From Lentisalinibacter orientalis (GTDB taxonomy: Bacteria > Pseudomonadota > Gammaproteobacteria > Steroidobacterales > Woeseiaceae): a stretch of 64,000 nucleotides of DNA. Below are positions 26,660 to 36,100 of the stretch, in pieces. The notes beneath the pieces are model-generated. The model had not been told where the DNA came from. It was given only the letters and a program-made list of their open reading frames with translations, and made no database searches. The position numbers and the translations under genes are program-made. Within the stretch, counting starts at the first letter, position 1, and each line of letters begins with the position of its first letter. The stretch covers positions 1 to 64,000 of the forward strand of contig NZ_JAPDRJ010000002.1 in assembly GCF_040706535.1 (NCBI RefSeq). Direction: 5' to 3'.

Positions 26660-27151
26660 CTATTCGGGACAGACGCCGCGTATGAAGTAATGGCGCCCCA
26701 TGCCCTTCAGCACGAACTCGTCGTCTTCCACGGAGTCGATCCTGAGATCGAACACCATGAACATCGGCCGCAGGTCGACCATGTCGCCCTGGATCTCGTA
26801 GCTGCCCGGATCCATCTCGCCGCTGGTCGGATTGCGCTGGTAGGTTAGCGTGCCGTCCGCGTTGAAGACGTATTCGATGCCCTGCTCTTCCCGGTTGCCC
26901 TTGCCCAGATCGGTGTAGGCGAAGCACCAGGTGCCCTCCAGGTACTCCGGCGTCAGTGCGGGGCCACCGCGCGCTTCGGTCTCTTCTTCGGCAACCGGCG
27001 CCGGCGGCGCGGACTCCGCCTCCTTTGCCGCACCTTCCCTGGCAGCATCTTCAGCCACGACAACAGACTCCGGCGCGTCGCCCGCGCCGCCGCAGGCGGT
27101 GAGCAGCAGCGCGACGAACCCGATGGTAGTGCTACGGTACGTGATCTTCAT
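26660..27151 (-). CDS. Hypothetical lipoprotein
   Basis: A 163-residue protein starting MKITYRST with a signal sequence and lipobox LLTAC, so it should be membrane-anchored. An Ala/Glu/Pro-rich low-complexity linker (about 25-62) is followed by a globular part with YLEGTWCFAYTDLG, FNADGTLTYQRN and SYEIQGDMV. That pattern of strand-turn repeats resembles small lipocalin-like or DUF-type stress lipoproteins. Two cysteines in the globular part could form a disulfide. No named family recognised. Confidence 0.65.
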   Translation of the reverse strand: MKITYRSTTIGFVALLLTACGGAGDAPESVVVAEDAAREGAAKEAESAPPAPVAEEETEARGGPALTPEYLEGTWCFAYTDLGKGNREEQGIEYVFNADGTLTYQRNPTSGEMDPGSYEIQGDMVDLRPMFMVFDLRIDSVEDDEFVLKGMGRHYFIRGVCPE

Positions 27152-27295
27152 GAACGCCTCCCTTGCAGTGAGTGCCGAGGCGAGCCCGGCGATCGTAGTG
27201 CAGTCATAGTCTACCAATGCACGCCGATCGCCCGGGTGTCATTCGGATTCGTCAATCCGGCCGCGGCAATACCGATCTGCTGACAACCGGCCGAC

Positions 27296-29029
27296 TCACT
27301 TCAGGCAGCTGCAGTTATCACAGGACCTCTCGGGCGTGGAGGCGCAGTACTGGCTGAGCGGAAAGGCCCAGGCCGCGCTGAGGCTCCCATCAACAGGCAG
27401 CTTCGACTTGCCGACACCGGCGCCGAGACCGATACCGGGCAGGAACAGGTTCGATTCGAGGATGAGGTCCACGCCCAGGCTCACGACGCCCTGACCCTTT
27501 GGACTGGGCCCGGTGCCGCCGATACCGAACCCCAGTCCTCCGAAAGTGTTCATGTTGGCCTCCCAGAAGAACAGGACCCGAACATCCGCACCACCGCCGA
27601 CATTGGTCACCGCCTTGACCTGCGGTTCGAGATAGAAGCCGCCATTGCCGCGAAGATCCGTGACGCCAATGATGCTGATGCCGCCGCCGAGGCCCTTGGC
27701 CCCGGACAACGTCACCTGGTAGCCGATGAAGAAATGTCGCCAGAGCGGGTCGGCCAGTGGAATCGGGTCCCAGTTGTCGTCGGCATGGGCACTCGAGATG
27801 CCCAGCATCGGCAGCGCGCCGAAGATGATGGCCGGATTCGGGCGCGCCTGCTCGATCTCCGCGAGGAGGCTCGGCGGCACCAGGTCGTACATCGTGACCA
27901 GGCGGTCCATCCTCGCCAGATCACCGCCGCAGACCGTCTCGGCCGAGAACATCTCCCGGACCAGAGTGCGGCTGGCGGGATCGTTGAGCTTCGCCAGGAT
28001 CGGGCCCGCTTCCGGAATGACCCGGCTTACGATGGCATCACTCATGAATTCTTCGCCGCGCTGGCGTGCCGCCTCCGCCTTACGCCTTAGCTCCGCCGTG
28101 GTGCGATGCTGATCGAGGGCCAGATCGAGCAGGTCGGCAGGTTTGGGGGCCTGGCTCAGCAACGCCGCAACTTCCTGACCGCCCCACAGCGCATCGACGA
28201 GTGCCCGGCAGGCCGTTTGGCCGAGGCGATCTTCCACGCATCGGTTGTTGAGGAAGTCTTCGGCCAATCCGGCGTCGCAGGAGGGAAGGCGTTCCACGAG
28301 CAGGCACGGACGCTCGCCGAGGGCGCCGCAGCGGTTGCGCTCGAAACAGCGTCCGCCGACATTGGCAAGACCGTCGTCGCACAGCCCGAACACCGGGCTG
28401 GCCCCGGCCACGAGATTGCCTGCGGCGCAGGCGTTTGGTTCGTTCACCGGTACCAGCGTGCGCACGTATCCTTCGGGGCAGGACCAGCAGCTGCCGTCAC
28501 GGGTCGGGTCGAAGAAGGACCCGTCCGGGCAGGCAAGGCGCTTGCGCAACGTGGCTCGGGCAAACGACGGACCTCGCCATTTCGTGCAGGCATTCTTCGC
28601 GGTGACGGGAGCGGCGGTGCGGGCGTAACCGCTCGGACAACTCCAGCAAGAGCCGTTCGGGTCCCAGAACTGGCCTTTCGGGCAATCGGTGCCGAGCAGG
28701 CCCGTCCCGCGCCCGTTACGTTTCGCCCGTGCCGTCGTCTCACCCGGCGGGCGCAGGCAGGCGTTACCGGAATTCACCGGCGTCACCTGGCGGACCGTGC
28801 CCGACGGGCAACTCCAGCAGCTACCGCCGTTGATGGGATCGAAGAACGACCCGTCCGGGCAACCCTTCGGTTTCTGACTCTCGTAGGTTGCGGGCGCGAC
28901 CGAGCACGCCGGCTGGCCGAGACTGCCGCATTCCATGGCAGCAAAGTCGACCGCGTGGCTGGTTTCAGGCGCGGCGAACAGCGCAGCAAGTGCGAAGCCG
29001 GCGATCAGGTGGATGACGAGACGGTACAT
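27296..29029 (-). CDS. Secreted protein with three Cys-rich CPDGSFFDP...CWSCP modules
   Basis: A 577-residue exported protein of unknown function. A signal peptide (MYRLVIHLIAGFALAALFAA) is followed by three repeats at about residues 57-91, 116-148 and 167-201. Each follows CPxGxFxDPxxGSCWSCPxGxxRTxxPVxxxNAC, with four cysteines, two of them in CWSC. A fourth Cys-rich region ends near 290. A helical middle (about 290-420) leads to a glycine-rich beta C-terminus (430-577) that could be a barrel or a lectin-like fold, ending CSCLK. I do not recognise a family. The start at 29027-29029 is set by the signal peptide. Confidence 0.65.
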   Translation of the reverse strand: MYRLVIHLIAGFALAALFAAPETSHAVDFAAMECGSLGQPACSVAPATYESQKPKGCPDGSFFDPINGGSCWSCPSGTVRQVTPVNSGNACLRPPGETTARAKRNGRGTGLLGTDCPKGQFWDPNGSCWSCPSGYARTAAPVTAKNACTKWRGPSFARATLRKRLACPDGSFFDPTRDGSCWSCPEGYVRTLVPVNEPNACAAGNLVAGASPVFGLCDDGLANVGGRCFERNRCGALGERPCLLVERLPSCDAGLAEDFLNNRCVEDRLGQTACRALVDALWGGQEVAALLSQAPKPADLLDLALDQHRTTAELRRKAEAARQRGEEFMSDAIVSRVIPEAGPILAKLNDPASRTLVREMFSAETVCGGDLARMDRLVTMYDLVPPSLLAEIEQARPNPAIIFGALPMLGISSAHADDNWDPIPLADPLWRHFFIGYQVTLSGAKGLGGGISIIGVTDLRGNGGFYLEPQVKAVTNVGGGADVRVLFFWEANMNTFGGLGFGIGGTGPSPKGQGVVSLGVDLILESNLFLPGIGLGAGVGKSKLPVDGSLSAAWAFPLSQYCASTPERSCDNCSCLK

Positions 29030-29136
29030 GCTGACTCCATGAATCCAGGCCCGGCATGCGGGCGGCGGGTGGCGGAAGTTCGGGCCGGCGACCGACCCCA
29101 AGTGGAAACGAGACTCTGACGGGGCGCCGACATCGG

Positions 29137-29889
29137 TCAGTCCAGAGCGAGTACTACGTCGAAGGTGGCGCTCATCGGGGCCGAGGGGCCCGTCTTGAGC
29201 GGCTGGAATTCGACGGTCAGTTGTCTGCGCGCTTCCGGCGAGTGCCGCCGGTAGATCGAATCGGCGGCGTTACGCTCGGGCTGGCCCGCGTCGTAGATCC
29301 GGGTGGTGAGCGGCACGTGGCCGGGCGCCGTCACACGCATGTGAACGTGCGGCGTGCGTTCCGCGCAGGGCACGGGGCGCAGGGTGCGGAAGTGGTAATT
29401 TCCAGCCCAGTCCGCGGTGGTGACGCCATAACCTGCGAAGTTGCGATCGGGGCGCCCCGAGGCCTGTGGATGACGGTATACGCCCCCGGCGTCGCATTGC
29501 CAGATCTCGACCCGCGCGGCACGGACAGCTCCGCCGCCGGTGTCGAGCACGCGGCCCGACAGATAGACGGCGCGGCCCGCGGCGAGGGGAAAGCTGCGGC
29601 CATCCGCTTCCGCTCCTCGGCGCGCGTCGTGCGCCGGGCTCGAGCGAGGCGGCACGATGCGCAGCAGATCGTTGTCCACGTCGACGGGCAGCGCGGTGGG
29701 ATAGAACGAACCCTCGCGCTCCTGTGGGGTCGGCAGCAATTGCCCGTGCCGCTCCTGCAGGTCGCCATGCGCGCTGCCCAACGGCATCAGGAGAGAGCCG
29801 CTCAGTGCGAGCAGAAGTCTCCGGCCACTGAATCGACCCATCGGCGTCACTCGGGTCGAGCAGCGATCGAATATATGGTGCCTGTTCAT
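29137..29889 (-). CDS. Exported intradiol ring-cleavage dioxygenase-like protein
   Basis: Non-heme Fe(III) dioxygenase fold of the protocatechuate 3,4-dioxygenase beta type. The four iron ligands expected are visible: Tyr138 (VYRHP), Tyr165 (NYHFRTLRP), His181 and His183 (PHVHMRV). The strand ARVEIWQCDAGG before them is typical. Unlike cytoplasmic catabolic enzymes, the N-terminus contains an RR followed by a hydrophobic segment, suggesting Tat-type export. Such exported relatives are common and mostly uncharacterised. The ATG at 29889 has GGGAGAG directly upstream; MGRF at 29841 is an alternative. No other aromatic catabolism genes are nearby. Confidence 0.78.
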   Translation of the reverse strand: MNRHHIFDRCSTRVTPMGRFSGRRLLLALSGSLLMPLGSAHGDLQERHGQLLPTPQEREGSFYPTALPVDVDNDLLRIVPPRSSPAHDARRGAEADGRSFPLAAGRAVYLSGRVLDTGGGAVRAARVEIWQCDAGGVYRHPQASGRPDRNFAGYGVTTADWAGNYHFRTLRPVPCAERTPHVHMRVTAPGHVPLTTRIYDAGQPERNAADSIYRRHSPEARRQLTVEFQPLKTGPSAPMSATFDVVLALD

Positions 29890-30017
29890 CTCTCCCTGAC
29901 GGTGATTCGGTGGGCCTTATCCGTACAAGCAGGATCCCGGTCCGAATCCGATCAGGAAGAGCGCAGTTTTTTGCCGGCGTCCGGGAAGGCCGACCGGTTG
30001 CAGAGCGGGCTCGCAAA

Positions 30018-30692
30018 TCAGCGGAACTGAGTCTTGACGCGGTCTCGCAGCAGGTCGATCAGCAGGCCCTGATAGTAGTCCGGGCCCCGCTCGGTGGCCG
30101 CGTCCAGCATGGCCTCGAGCTGGGCGGCGGAGACTTCCAGGCCGTCGCAATCGGTGAACGTGCCCTTCACCGCGTAATACGGGAAGCCCACGAGACCGGC
30201 ATAGCGACCGGCCTCGGCCGAACGGCGGATGAGTTCGCCGCCGTAGCAGGGATCGGTCTCGGTGCCGCTCCAGCCGGTGACGAGGATGTAGCCCATCACG
30301 AACAGCGATTGGGGATAGCCGGCGCGCAGCGCGGCCTCGCGGTACGGTTCGGCCGCTGCATGCATGCCGGAGTAACCATACGCGCGGGCCAGCTGATAGT
30401 TCAGGCGCGGGTTGTCCGGGTCCACGGCCAGTGCCTTCTTGCAGGCTTCGATGGCGGCGGGCTTGTCCATCCCGGCCCGGCTCACGCCGTCCGTGACCGA
30501 ATTCGGGTCGGACGGATGTCCGGCGAGCCGGTCGCAATCGGTGATCCCGGAGGAATAGTCGTCCGCGGAATAGACACCGATCTCGTCGAGGGGCACATAG
30601 ATGGAGTCGTTCTCCGCGGTCGCGGCGTCGGGCAGGAAAGCGAGGAGCAGAGCTACGGCGAAGGCTGCGGCATAGCGCATGGGGCAGGACAT
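30018..30692 (-). CDS. Secreted TPR/Sel1-like protein
   Basis: A 224-residue protein with signal peptide MSCPMRYAAAFAVALLLAFL...ATA. Its central region contains a tetratricopeptide unit (AIEACKKALAVDPDNPRLNYQLARAYGYSGM, here interrupted only by normal variation) and a second Sel1-like unit (AAALRAGYPQSLFVMGYIL). Four cysteines are present. It probably serves as a periplasmic protein-interaction scaffold. The ATG at 30690-30692 gives the signal peptide; the longer frame upstream is not coding-like. No closer family recognised. Confidence 0.6.
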   Translation of the reverse strand: MSCPMRYAAAFAVALLLAFLPDAATAENDSIYVPLDEIGVYSADDYSSGITDCDRLAGHPSDPNSVTDGVSRAGMDKPAAIEACKKALAVDPDNPRLNYQLARAYGYSGMHAAAEPYREAALRAGYPQSLFVMGYILVTGWSGTETDPCYGGELIRRSAEAGRYAGLVGFPYYAVKGTFTDCDGLEVSAAQLEAMLDAATERGPDYYQGLLIDLLRDRVKTQFR

Positions 30693-30862
30693 ATCAGCAT
30701 CTCCCAAGGTGAATGCACCGCCGCCATGATAACCGCATACAATCGACCGATCGCGGGATGCCCCACGGATTCGCGAACCTCGTCGCCCACAAGACACTGA
30801 AGAGCGACGCCGGCAGTGCGGCATCCGGTCCCGCTGCGTGAGCCTGTTGCCCGGTAATTCGG

Positions 30863-31462
30863 TCAGACCCTGCTCTCCTCGGCCGGCGCCGAGACCCCCG
30901 CCTTCAAAATCCATTCGCGTAACTCGCCGTAGCTCAGGGCGCCGGCGTGACGCGCGATCTCCATACCATCCCGGAAGACAACCAGTGCCGGCAAGCCACG
31001 TACGCCGTATTCCCCCGCCAGCGCGGAGTGACGCACCGTGTCCACCTTCGCCACGATGCAGGCATCACCCAGCTCCGCGGCCAGACGCTCCAGCGCCGGA
31101 TTCATCATGAGACAGGGCCCGCACCAGGCCGCCCAGAAATCCACCAGCACGGGCCGGCCGCAAGCGATCATCCTTCTGAGCGTCTGCTCGTCGGCATCCA
31201 GCGGCTTCCCCCCGCGCAACCCGGCGAATTCGTCCTCCGTCGGCCCCACCGCAACGGGCCGCGGCCGGAACAACGCGGCGAACGGCCAGCGGATGACGGC
31301 GATCAAATTGCTGGTCAGCAGGAGCAGTACGATCGAAGCATAGCCAAGCAGACGCAGCGGAAGAAGGCTCATGCGGGACTGCGTGCGCTCGAGCCAGCCC
31401 TCCAGCAGATTCACCCGCCGAAGCAGCCGATCCGAGAGGGAACCATGCAGCTCGTCGGTCAT
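30863..31462 (-). CDS. Membrane-anchored thioredoxin-fold protein
   Basis: A 199-residue protein. An amphipathic N-terminus is followed by one transmembrane segment (about 37-58). The thioredoxin domain (about 85-190) has the active site FWAAWCGPC (CGPC at 114-117), a cis-Pro region RGLPALVVF and the closing GALSYGELREWI. The CGPC dipeptide is that of cytoplasmic reductants. Topology is uncertain, since the anchor could place the domain on either side. It is probably a thiol-disulfide reductase working on membrane or envelope proteins. A Rho-independent terminator lies just upstream, separating it from the esterase gene. Confidence 0.85.
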   Translation of the reverse strand: MTDELHGSLSDRLLRRVNLLEGWLERTQSRMSLLPLRLLGYASIVLLLLTSNLIAVIRWPFAALFRPRPVAVGPTEDEFAGLRGGKPLDADEQTLRRMIACGRPVLVDFWAAWCGPCLMMNPALERLAAELGDACIVAKVDTVRHSALAGEYGVRGLPALVVFRDGMEIARHAGALSYGELREWILKAGVSAPAEESRV

Positions 31463-31489
31463 CGTCGCAAACCCGCCACGCGCGCAACC

Positions 31490-31533
31490 AGGAAGAAATG
31501 CCCTGCGCGGAAATGGTAACCGCGCAGGGCATT
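31490..31533 (-). terminator. Rho-independent terminator after the pectinacetylesterase-family gene
   Basis: A perfect 14-bp inverted repeat (31497-31510 and 31520-31533, arm AATGCCCTGCGCGG) with a 9-nt loop is followed on the minus strand by TTTCTTCC. It lies 34 nt past the stop of the minus-strand gene ending at 31567. Confidence 0.8.
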
Positions 31534-31566
31534 CATCCAAAGCGCGCCGGAGCGCGGCTCAAGCCA

Positions 31567-32793
31567 TCATTCGAGGCAATTGGGTGTGCAGGACACGTTG
31601 CGCCAGTCGCTGCCCCACCACAGCCAGCGGCGGTTGATCATGTCGTCGACCCAGTCGACCAACGGCACGCCGGCCGCCGAGTCCTCGGCGTAGAACTTGT
31701 CGCTGCCGACAACGGTGTGATCGCCGCCCGCCGCGATGTAGTAGCGATAATTCCAGGTCTGCAACGCCACCAGGTTCATGTAAGTCCGGGCCCGGATGGT
31801 CCACTCGAACGCGGACAGCGCGAGCTCGTTCGGATCCTCCCACAGATCCGGTCGGTCCGTATTCCGCGCGAGGTTGAAGAAACCGATCTGAACCTCGTCG
31901 AAGGCCGTCGTGTACTGCCCGAACCGCGCGCCCGGATAGTTCCAGGCCAGCGACTTGAAGAGCTCGACCGTGATCTGGTCGGCGCCGGACGAGAACGCGG
32001 ACTGCAGCTCCGGTGCCAGGTTCTCCCAGACTCCCCAGACGCCGTCCGGCGTGAGCGTGCGGTTGTAGAAATCATCAGTAATGACGCCGTTGGCCGCGTC
32101 AACCAGGACGCGGGTACGGGTGTACCAGGGCAGCATCCGCGCGATCGCCGGGTAGTGATAAGTGACACCGTAGCCACCGGCGCTGGCGCCGCTGAGGAAG
32201 ACCTTGCCGGGGGCATAACCGAGCTCGCCGTAATGCTTCGCCAGCCAGTCCAGCACGAAGGCCACGTTGTCGGCGCCGCGGTGACGGATGGTCCAGTCTA
32301 GCGGCCCCAGCTCCGTTTGCAGCGTGTACTCCTGATCATTGGAGCCCGTGTGCAGATCACCCGTGCAGTAAGGGATGTAGACCTGAGTGTAGTCACCGAT
32401 GGGATTATCGGGGTTGGAGGCATCGGCGAGCCCCGGCGAGGCATTCAGCGACTCGACCGTCTCGTCGATCTCCTGGGTATAGACCGACGAGCCGAGCAGC
32501 GGTGTGCCGATGCAGGTGTTCTTGTCCCAGCAGGCACCGCCGCCATCGAAGAAGATCGCCAAGCGACGCGGATCACCGGGACGGACGAAGAATGCATAGT
32601 CAGTGTCCGCCTGATCAGGCAAAGCGCCGGGGACCGGCACGGGCCCGCCTGAACAGGAAGGACTACGCTCTACGCCGTTGCGGTCGGTGAAGTGATCCGG
32701 CGCGTCGATCCGCTCCCAGCCGTCGGCGAGCGCCGGCGTTGCGGTGATGGACAGCAGTGCGAGTGCGAGACCAGGCGTGAACAGCTTGCGCAT
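31567..32793 (-). CDS. Secreted pectinacetylesterase/Notum-family serine hydrolase
   Basis: A 408-residue exported alpha/beta hydrolase with signal peptide ending ATPALA. The family marker FFDGGGACWDK (81-91) forms the oxyanion region, the nucleophile is Ser204 in SGASAGGYG, and a His in GGDHTVVG near the C-terminus would complete the triad. Plant pectin acetylesterases and animal Notum share this fold; bacterial members are extracellular deacylases of unknown targets. The start at 32791-32793 gives the signal peptide. Upstream lies a 327-bp gap facing the large lipoprotein gene. Confidence 0.85.
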   Translation of the reverse strand: MRKLFTPGLALALLSITATPALADGWERIDAPDHFTDRNGVERSPSCSGGPVPVPGALPDQADTDYAFFVRPGDPRRLAIFFDGGGACWDKNTCIGTPLLGSSVYTQEIDETVESLNASPGLADASNPDNPIGDYTQVYIPYCTGDLHTGSNDQEYTLQTELGPLDWTIRHRGADNVAFVLDWLAKHYGELGYAPGKVFLSGASAGGYGVTYHYPAIARMLPWYTRTRVLVDAANGVITDDFYNRTLTPDGVWGVWENLAPELQSAFSSGADQITVELFKSLAWNYPGARFGQYTTAFDEVQIGFFNLARNTDRPDLWEDPNELALSAFEWTIRARTYMNLVALQTWNYRYYIAAGGDHTVVGSDKFYAEDSAAGVPLVDWVDDMINRRWLWWGSDWRNVSCTPNCLE

Positions 32794-33120
32794 AATGACT
32801 CCCCCTCTTGTTTTCGTGCAGCGTGTCCCCCGGGAGTATAGACAACGAGGCGAGACACGCATGTTGCGCCGCGTCAATACGCGACCAGCGATTTAACATA
32901 GTCCTTCGGAGTGCGGCACCGCGCGTGCGAACGTACCAACGATGGCGCCGTCTGGTCGGAAACGGGTTCAACTATTCGGCCTGGCCCCTGCGGCCCGAAT
33001 CAGGTCGGATACCCGTGCTGCCTCCCTCTCCGCAGAATTTCGATCTCCCGTCGGAATATCCCGCCTCCGCGTCGCATGAATGGGTAAGGCACCACCCATT
33101 CGAGGAGAGAGGACGTTCCG
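32794..33120. other. Divergent intergenic region
   Basis: This 327-bp stretch separates the minus-strand esterase from the plus-strand lipoprotein and must hold both promoters. No convincing -35/-10 pair or operator could be picked out by eye. A perfect 8-bp hairpin sits near the lipoprotein ribosome site. No coding potential seen. Confidence 0.6.
33078..33101 (+). promoter_or_regulatory. Hairpin just upstream of a ribosome binding site
   Basis: GAATGGGT (33078-33085) pairs exactly with ACCCATTC (33094-33101), loop 8 nt. The Shine-Dalgarno GAGGAGAGAGG begins directly after it, and the ATG is at 33121. It could set mRNA stability or translation of the large lipoprotein. Confidence 0.5.
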
Positions 33121-36100
33121 ATGAAAACCAGAATCGATACCCTGCCGGCTGCCGGCCTGAAAGCCATCCCGGGCCTCGCCCTGCTGCTCGCGCTCGCCGC
33201 CTGCGGCGGCGGTGGTGGTGGCGGGGACACCACGACCAACCCTCCTCCGCCACCGCCGCCGCCACCGCCCCCATCGACCTACAGCATCGGTGGTACCGTG
33301 TCCGGGCTCGCGGGCAGCGGACTCACCTTGCGAAACAACGGCGGCGACGATCTAGCCGTCTCCGCGAACGGCAGTTTCGCCTTCGCCACCGAGATTGACA
33401 GCGGCGACACCTACAGCGTCACGGTCGCCACTCAGCCTGCCTCTCCGGATCAGACCTGTACGGTGACCAACGGCTCCGGCACTGCCACGGCGGATGTCAC
33501 CGACGTCGCAGTCGCGTGCGAGACGAATACGGCGGCAACGGACACCGACGGCGACGGCCTGACCGACAGCGCAGAGCTTCAACAGTACGGTACCTCGCCG
33601 ATCCTGGCCGACACTGACGGTGACGGCTACTCGGACTTCGACGAGCTCATCACCAACGGCTTCGATCCTGCGGTGAACAACTTCGTCTTCAACCCCCGGG
33701 TCGCCGACGTCCCGGTTGTGCTCATCCGTATCCAGGAGACCCCGATCATCGGCTGGAACTACGTTGAGGGGACGGCTCAGGGCACGACGACGAGCACCAG
33801 CCGATCGCAGGCGCAGACCAACTCGACGTCTACCTCCTATGGCGCGAGCACGACGATCGGCGTGGAGGCAACAACCACGGCGACTGTCGGCGCGAGCGTC
33901 TCCGGGCCTTCCGCTGAGGTCAGCCAGTCCGTATCGGTGTCGGCCTCCGCGACGGTCAGCTTCGACCAGACCAACACCAGTGAGAACCGGACGGCCTGGG
34001 AGGAGATGCAGGCGAACAACGTGGAGACGACGAGGGACACCGAGAGCGGCTTCATGCGCTTCGGCGTCCGCATCGAGAACGGCGGCCATCTCACCTTCCG
34101 CATCGAGAGTCTGTCGCTCGCCTCCACTCGCACCAGCGAGGGCAAGGACCCTTTCACTCCGACGGGCACATTAAATCTCGACGGCGCGCAATCGTTTCCC
34201 GCCACGAGCATCAGCCAGGGCAACGAGACGCCGTTGCTGACCTTCGAACAGAACGACATCGACCTGGGCACGGTCAGGAGTCTCCTCAACAACACGCGCT
34301 CGATCCAGGTCGAGCCCCTGTACGAGATCGCCGACCGCAACGGCCTGCCCTTCCCCTTCCAGGAGCAGGATATCGCGAACAACACGGCCAAGATCGTGAT
34401 CGACTACGGCCCATACCGGGAGACCGAGTTCTACCAGGTGGCGACGAATACGGTGCCTAACGCGCCGGGTCAGACGCTGCAGGTCCTGCTCGACGAGTTT
34501 CTGCGCGTGCCGACCACCAGCGATGGCAGCGGCCTCACCACCGTGCGCGGCGAGCAGTCGGCGGTCGGCCGCTGGGTGGTCACGCGGAATCGCAAGCGCG
34601 ACACGGAGACCGAGACCGCCATCTTCGATCCCGAGGACGCAAACTACGCCCTGGCAGACATCGAGGTGCGGGCGCGTGACGAGGTGCTGCTGGTGCTGCT
34701 CGAGGATTCCGACGGGGATGGCATCGGTTATCGCGAGGAGCGCTTGCACGGCACCGACCCCGACGAACCGGACACCGACGGCGACGGTCTCAGCGACTTC
34801 GAAGAGATCCGCGAAACCTGGACCGTGACCGCCGTGAACCAGATCGACCCGAACCGCTATCCTGCCACTGTCTCGTCGTCGCCGATTGCAGCCGACTATG
34901 ACGGCGACCTGGTCGCAGATGCCGACGAGCGCGACCGCGGCCTCGATCCCTACAACCGGGACACGGACGGCGACGGGATCGACGACTTCACCGACACGGA
35001 CAACGGGAACCTGCCGCTCGTGAACAGCACGGTAGTGGCATTCGGTAGCGATCCCTTCGGTGATGCCGCGCTTGAGAGCGAGTACGCGGTTCAGCTGACC
35101 GGCAGCGTCACGGCGAACGCGCCGAATGTCCCCGCCAATGTGGACATCGACTGGCGCTCCGATGGCACGGACGTAACATCGTTCCAGGTGCTGAGCGGCG
35201 GCAACGCGAGCCTCAGTATCGACAGCAAGTTCCTGTATGACGGAGCGGGGCAGTGGACGCTCACGCTGGACGCGGTGGACGACTCCACGCCGCCCAACAG
35301 CCTGACCGAAACCGCCACCATCGTATTCACGGAGCCCACCCGTCCGCAGAACGTCTACGGCTACGTGAACGGGTGGCGGACGCAGCGGCACGTTCGGCAG
35401 GTCATCGACATCGACGAGGACGGGCATGCCGACATCGTCGGCCTCTCGAACAGCGACACCACGGTGGCGCTGGGTTCCCCGGGCGGATTCTCACCGCGCG
35501 AAGTGTGGTCGACCGGCAACTGGCACTACGGCATTTACGATGACGTGAACTCGGAGCCGAGGCTGTTCGCCGATATCGACGGCGCCCGGGGCCTGGAGAT
35601 CGTCGGCGTCGACATCACCGGGGGTGGTGCCTTGAGTACTGCTGTCGTCCGGTACGGACGCAACAGCGGCTCGGCGTTTGAGGATCCTTTGGTCTGGATC
35701 GCCGATCTGGCCTGGAGGGGAGCGTCGGACAACGCGTATGTCGCTGACGTCGACAACAGCGGCTTCCCGGACTTCGTCCATGCCAGCGCCGAACTCGACG
35801 CCATTCAGGCCTACACGAGCAGCGGCTCGAGTCTGGAGCTGACCCAGCGCGACGCCACGCCCCTGCCAGCCGGCGAGGTGATCGATCGGACCACCTATCC
35901 ACTCGAGGTCGCGGATCTCGACGGCGATGGCTGCGCGGATGTCGTCTACTTCGGCAGCACGGATACCTGGGTAGCGCAGGCTCGGTGCGATGGCTCGTTC
36001 GAGGACTTCGTGGTCCTCACCCCCAACTTTGGCCGGAACGACGACCGGGGCTGGGACGTGGTGCGCAACGAGCGCTGGGTGGACGACATCACCAGCGACG

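Noticed and set aside
28490..28900. Repeated DNA in the Cys-rich gene as a CRISPR or minisatellite
   Set aside because: The repeats are conserved at the protein level with diverged codons and unequal spacing, so they are protein modules.
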